From: Daphnia carinata | Lineage: Eukaryota; Arthropoda; Branchiopoda; Diplostraca; Daphniidae | Assembly: GCF_022539665.2 (NCBI RefSeq) | Contig: NC_081336.1 | Span: 310,001-374,000 of the forward strand | Length of the DNA stretch: 64,000 nucleotides | Reading direction: 5' to 3' | Part shown: positions 60,991-64,000 of the stretch, one piece after another | Layout of the letters: the number at the start of each line of letters is the position of its first letter | Numbering within the stretch: position 1 is the first letter of the stretch | Position numbers and translations under genes: made by a program | The notes under the pieces: generated by a model | The model's database searches: none | What the model saw: the letters and a program-made list of their open reading frames with translations, nothing else | Told to the model about the DNA's origin: nothing

Positions 60991-63900
60991 CGACTACCAG
61001 GAAAATTGTTCTTATATGCCCTGGATAACAGACGATACACAAATCAGATTCGAGAACCACATGATATTTGATAAAAAAAAAAGATCAAAGTACGGTTATG
61101 GTTAATTGGGGTGTCAAAATGGCACAAGTTTGGAAACAAAAACTAGCCCAGGTGATTTCCTGGATTAATAGGACCGTAATGATGAAATGGACTTAAGGTA
61201 GGGGGTGCTACTTCTAAGACATGGCCTTCCATACTTAAAAAAAGACATCGGCTGCATGGCAATCTTTTATCTTCAATCTCCTTTCAACAAGAGCTGGACA
61301 CAAACAGTTGTGTTATAAAGCTATGCTTGTGGAATGAAGGTTCAAGGAGTTCAAACAAGGAAATGCCTAGAGCACCCAGAAGTCACAAACATTGCAAACA
61401 AAGGTGAAAAAGGTTAATAAAACACTTAGTTCTCTAGATATACATGAAAAAAGAGAGATATCTTAAACAGTAATAGCTCAACTAGTGGGCTTGAGCTTGA
61501 AATGATTCAGCCAATACTTTTGAATCCACTTACAATTCTACTGAGAGGCTCATTGCAAATTAATACTCTTGCTTACAGTTTACCAATAACATTTCTGCTA
61601 TGCTCGAACAAGAATTGGGAGATATTTAACCCTAGAAAAATCTAAAGATTGCATTTTCCAAAGCACAGCCTCAGCATTGACTTGCTCGCTTTCCATGCCC
61701 AAGTTGCCCTAGCTTGTTAACATAACAGGCATCCACTTTCCAATTCTAATAATAAAGCAAATTTGTGACACCTAAGAAAGTAAAATGATCATATGGTACT
61801 TACTTGTTGCTAGAGATGCACAAAACCAAGGGAAAACTTAAAAAATCAAGAGAGCAAAAAATTTTGCATGTTGACGTAGCTAATGGCAGACATAGCAGAC
61901 GACGGTTGCATTCAATTTTCTAGGTTTTAATCCGACACGACAAAGGTTTGTTAAAACCTTATAAAATAGGTATTCGGAATATTTAGACACCCTCAGATGA
62001 GTTGATTTTGTAATTGGACTTCCTTACTTCCTTTTATGCAAATTTTCCGGAAATAATTCGGAAGTAAGGAATAACTTGAGGATATGGACCCCACAAAGAA
62101 AAGAATCAGACTAGTAGTTCATGTAAATCTGGTACACAGAACGAATGATTTTTACCTGGTAACTTGAATTATGATCAGATATGTGAATTTTTTATCTTTT
62201 TCCTGATACATTAATCTATTCCAAATTGTGTAAGACCCTGAAAATGTGGTTCTTTCTTTCTTGCAGAGACTGGCTGACAGGCACATAAGTCTATTTGCCT
62301 GGATTTGAATATGACAAGGGATTTGGACAATTTGTCCTAGCAAGTGTGAAATACTAACACTGTGTGATATTACACTGAAAACAAGCGATGACAAGCTGTA
62401 TACAGTCAGCGAGATTAAGTTTATTACAAGATGTTTAACCTCCTATTGACCCTTCTCTACGTATTTCCTTTAAGGTTCAATTACTAATGTAGAAGATGCG
62501 GGGAATGCATTTCCTCACAAACAGACAATCCAATGTGATGATCTGGTCATTCGTTTATGATTCCTGGGGTCTGGCCGTCCATCTTGGCATCCAGCGATTG
62601 GTCTTCTAATCCCATACAAACAATAAGAGCAATCAAAAGGCAAGAAAATGAAAACAAATAAATTAAATAGCAATGTTGAATGAGGACAGAAACAATATCA
62701 TCAGCTTAATATAGCAGAGCCAAATGAAGTTCACTGCACTGTAGGATGAGAAGGATTCACGGCAAACTGTTGGATCCATTGAGTGTAGGGTTGACATATT
62801 TCAAACTATAGCTCAAATTAAACGATAGGACTTCTCTGTTGGATTGGTTTGCTCTATGTAATGCTGTTTTAAAACAAAACAAAAAAAACATTGCAACTTT
62901 GCAAGACAATTCTTTAACTTGCAAAAGATTGCCCTAGGATGAAATTTGTGATCTACATCTGCGTCTGCAATTACAGTAACTTAAGTTTTATACACAACTA
63001 ATCTGGATGAATTGATGGATGTAAAAGATGCTGGCTGACTCCGTTTCGACCGACAACAAACGTAGCTTTGTATACTCTAGGCGGAAAACATGGCCAGCAA
63101 TAAATTCGATTGTATATGTTCTGTACGATATGAAAGATAGAAAGTAAAATAAAATAAACAAATGAATTCGGTAGTGGTCGTAGCTGCCATTTAGAATCTG
63201 CGCAAGCTTAACAATAATTTATTAATTAATACCTCCAGAATTAGTTCCCATTTTCCGTTGGACGTCGCTTGCCTAATGAACCATATAGGTTATTCTGAAA
63301 ATACATCTCTGCGATTGCCGTTTCGACGTTTTCATCAATTTGCGCTTCATTTCAATCTGATATTACAAATGTCGAACATGTGGGAGTCCAACTGATTTCA
63401 GGGTAGTCTCACAAGGTCATAACTCCTGTTACATTATATTAAAAACTACACTAAAGAAAGGAAAATAAATTATTTAGTGTTGTATTTTATTTATTTATTT
63501 TTTCCCTAACCTTGACGTAGAATATCAATGATTGTTCAGGGCCCAAGGATAATTACCAAGAGGACACCATGGAAGCTGACAATCTGCATCACAAACTGTC
63601 AAAGATAATTGCATAATTCTATTAACCTAACCAATCCTTTATAGCTTCCCCTTTTCCAAATGTGTGCCTTCTGAAAAAGTCAGGCAATTAAAAAATCCTG
63701 AAACAAATCAAGAGAAATTTACCTGAGAAACATGTGTTTTTACTTCATGTTGCCATGTTCTAAATCAGAATGGCACTTGAATGAAAACGAAAATTGCCAT
63801 TATGGATAGCAATAATTTTATCCTCTCCTTAGATCTAGACCTATTCTGACATTTTCTGATGCTGAACAACATCAGAAATAAATTATCAATAAATTTTTCG

Positions 63901-64000
63901 ATGGCTCTAGAGGCTTAAGTTTTATTTTACCATTATTCAAAGTGTGGCTTCGATTCAACAGCTAGCTTTAATTAACTACCTATACAGAAAATAAATGATT
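60991..64000. other. AT-rich region with no recognisable gene
   Basis: Three kilobases read on both strands show no splice-consistent coding signal, known protein motif or RNA gene. It may be intron or UTR of a gene beyond the window. Confidence 0.4.

Noticed and set aside
60116-61060. Three overlapping minus-strand frames of about 250-310 codons and a plus-strand frame
   Set aside because: All come from the period-21 minisatellite, whose length is a multiple of three, so stops are avoided in every frame.

Overview
The window reads as a gene-dense invertebrate nuclear genome, most probably a branchiopod crustacean of the Daphnia type. Exons are short, most introns are 60-80 bases with GT..AG ends, and orthologues of standard animal genes lie a few hundred bases apart. 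The organism call is inference from gene content and intron style. Gene names come from recognising protein families by eye, not from a search. Exon boundaries were placed by hand so that every splice keeps frame.

Left part (1-16,500): two alpha-1,3-fucosyltransferase genes (+ and -) flank a small secreted His-rich protein. Next come a SPATA22-like meiotic gene (-), a tRNA-derived SINE patch, the complex I assembly factor NDUFAF1 (-), a FOXN-type forkhead gene (+), DPH2 (+), Churchill/CHURC1 (+) and a sequon-rich secreted protein (-).

Middle (17,000-36,700): a complete 19-exon phospholipase C gamma (-); thymidine kinase TK1 (+), whose first intron holds a complete antisense ANKRD27/Varp-like gene; an FkbM-domain type II membrane protein (-); proteasome subunit PSMD11/Rpn6 (+); and a PPP1R16-type myosin phosphatase targeting subunit with a prenylation tail (-).

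Right part (38,500-56,400), the most unusual region: a head-to-head pair of an astacin metalloprotease (-) and a chymotrypsin-fold serine protease (+) is repeated three times in tandem, with nearly identical exon sizes. Each serine protease carries a long Thr/Pro-rich, mucin-like tract between its two beta-barrels. Copy 3 looks like a normal trypsin-type zymogen. Copy 2 has lost the activation site and part of the specificity pocket. Copy 1 has lost the catalytic His and Ser. All three astacins keep their zinc site. A conserved non-coding block with fixed-spacing motifs sits between the two genes of each pair.

Far right (56,400-64,000) has no recognisable gene. It holds nine diverged tRNA-like sequences within about 1.9 kb on both strands, a 364-bp terminal-inverted-repeat element with internal hairpins, a 21-bp minisatellite, and plain AT-rich sequence.
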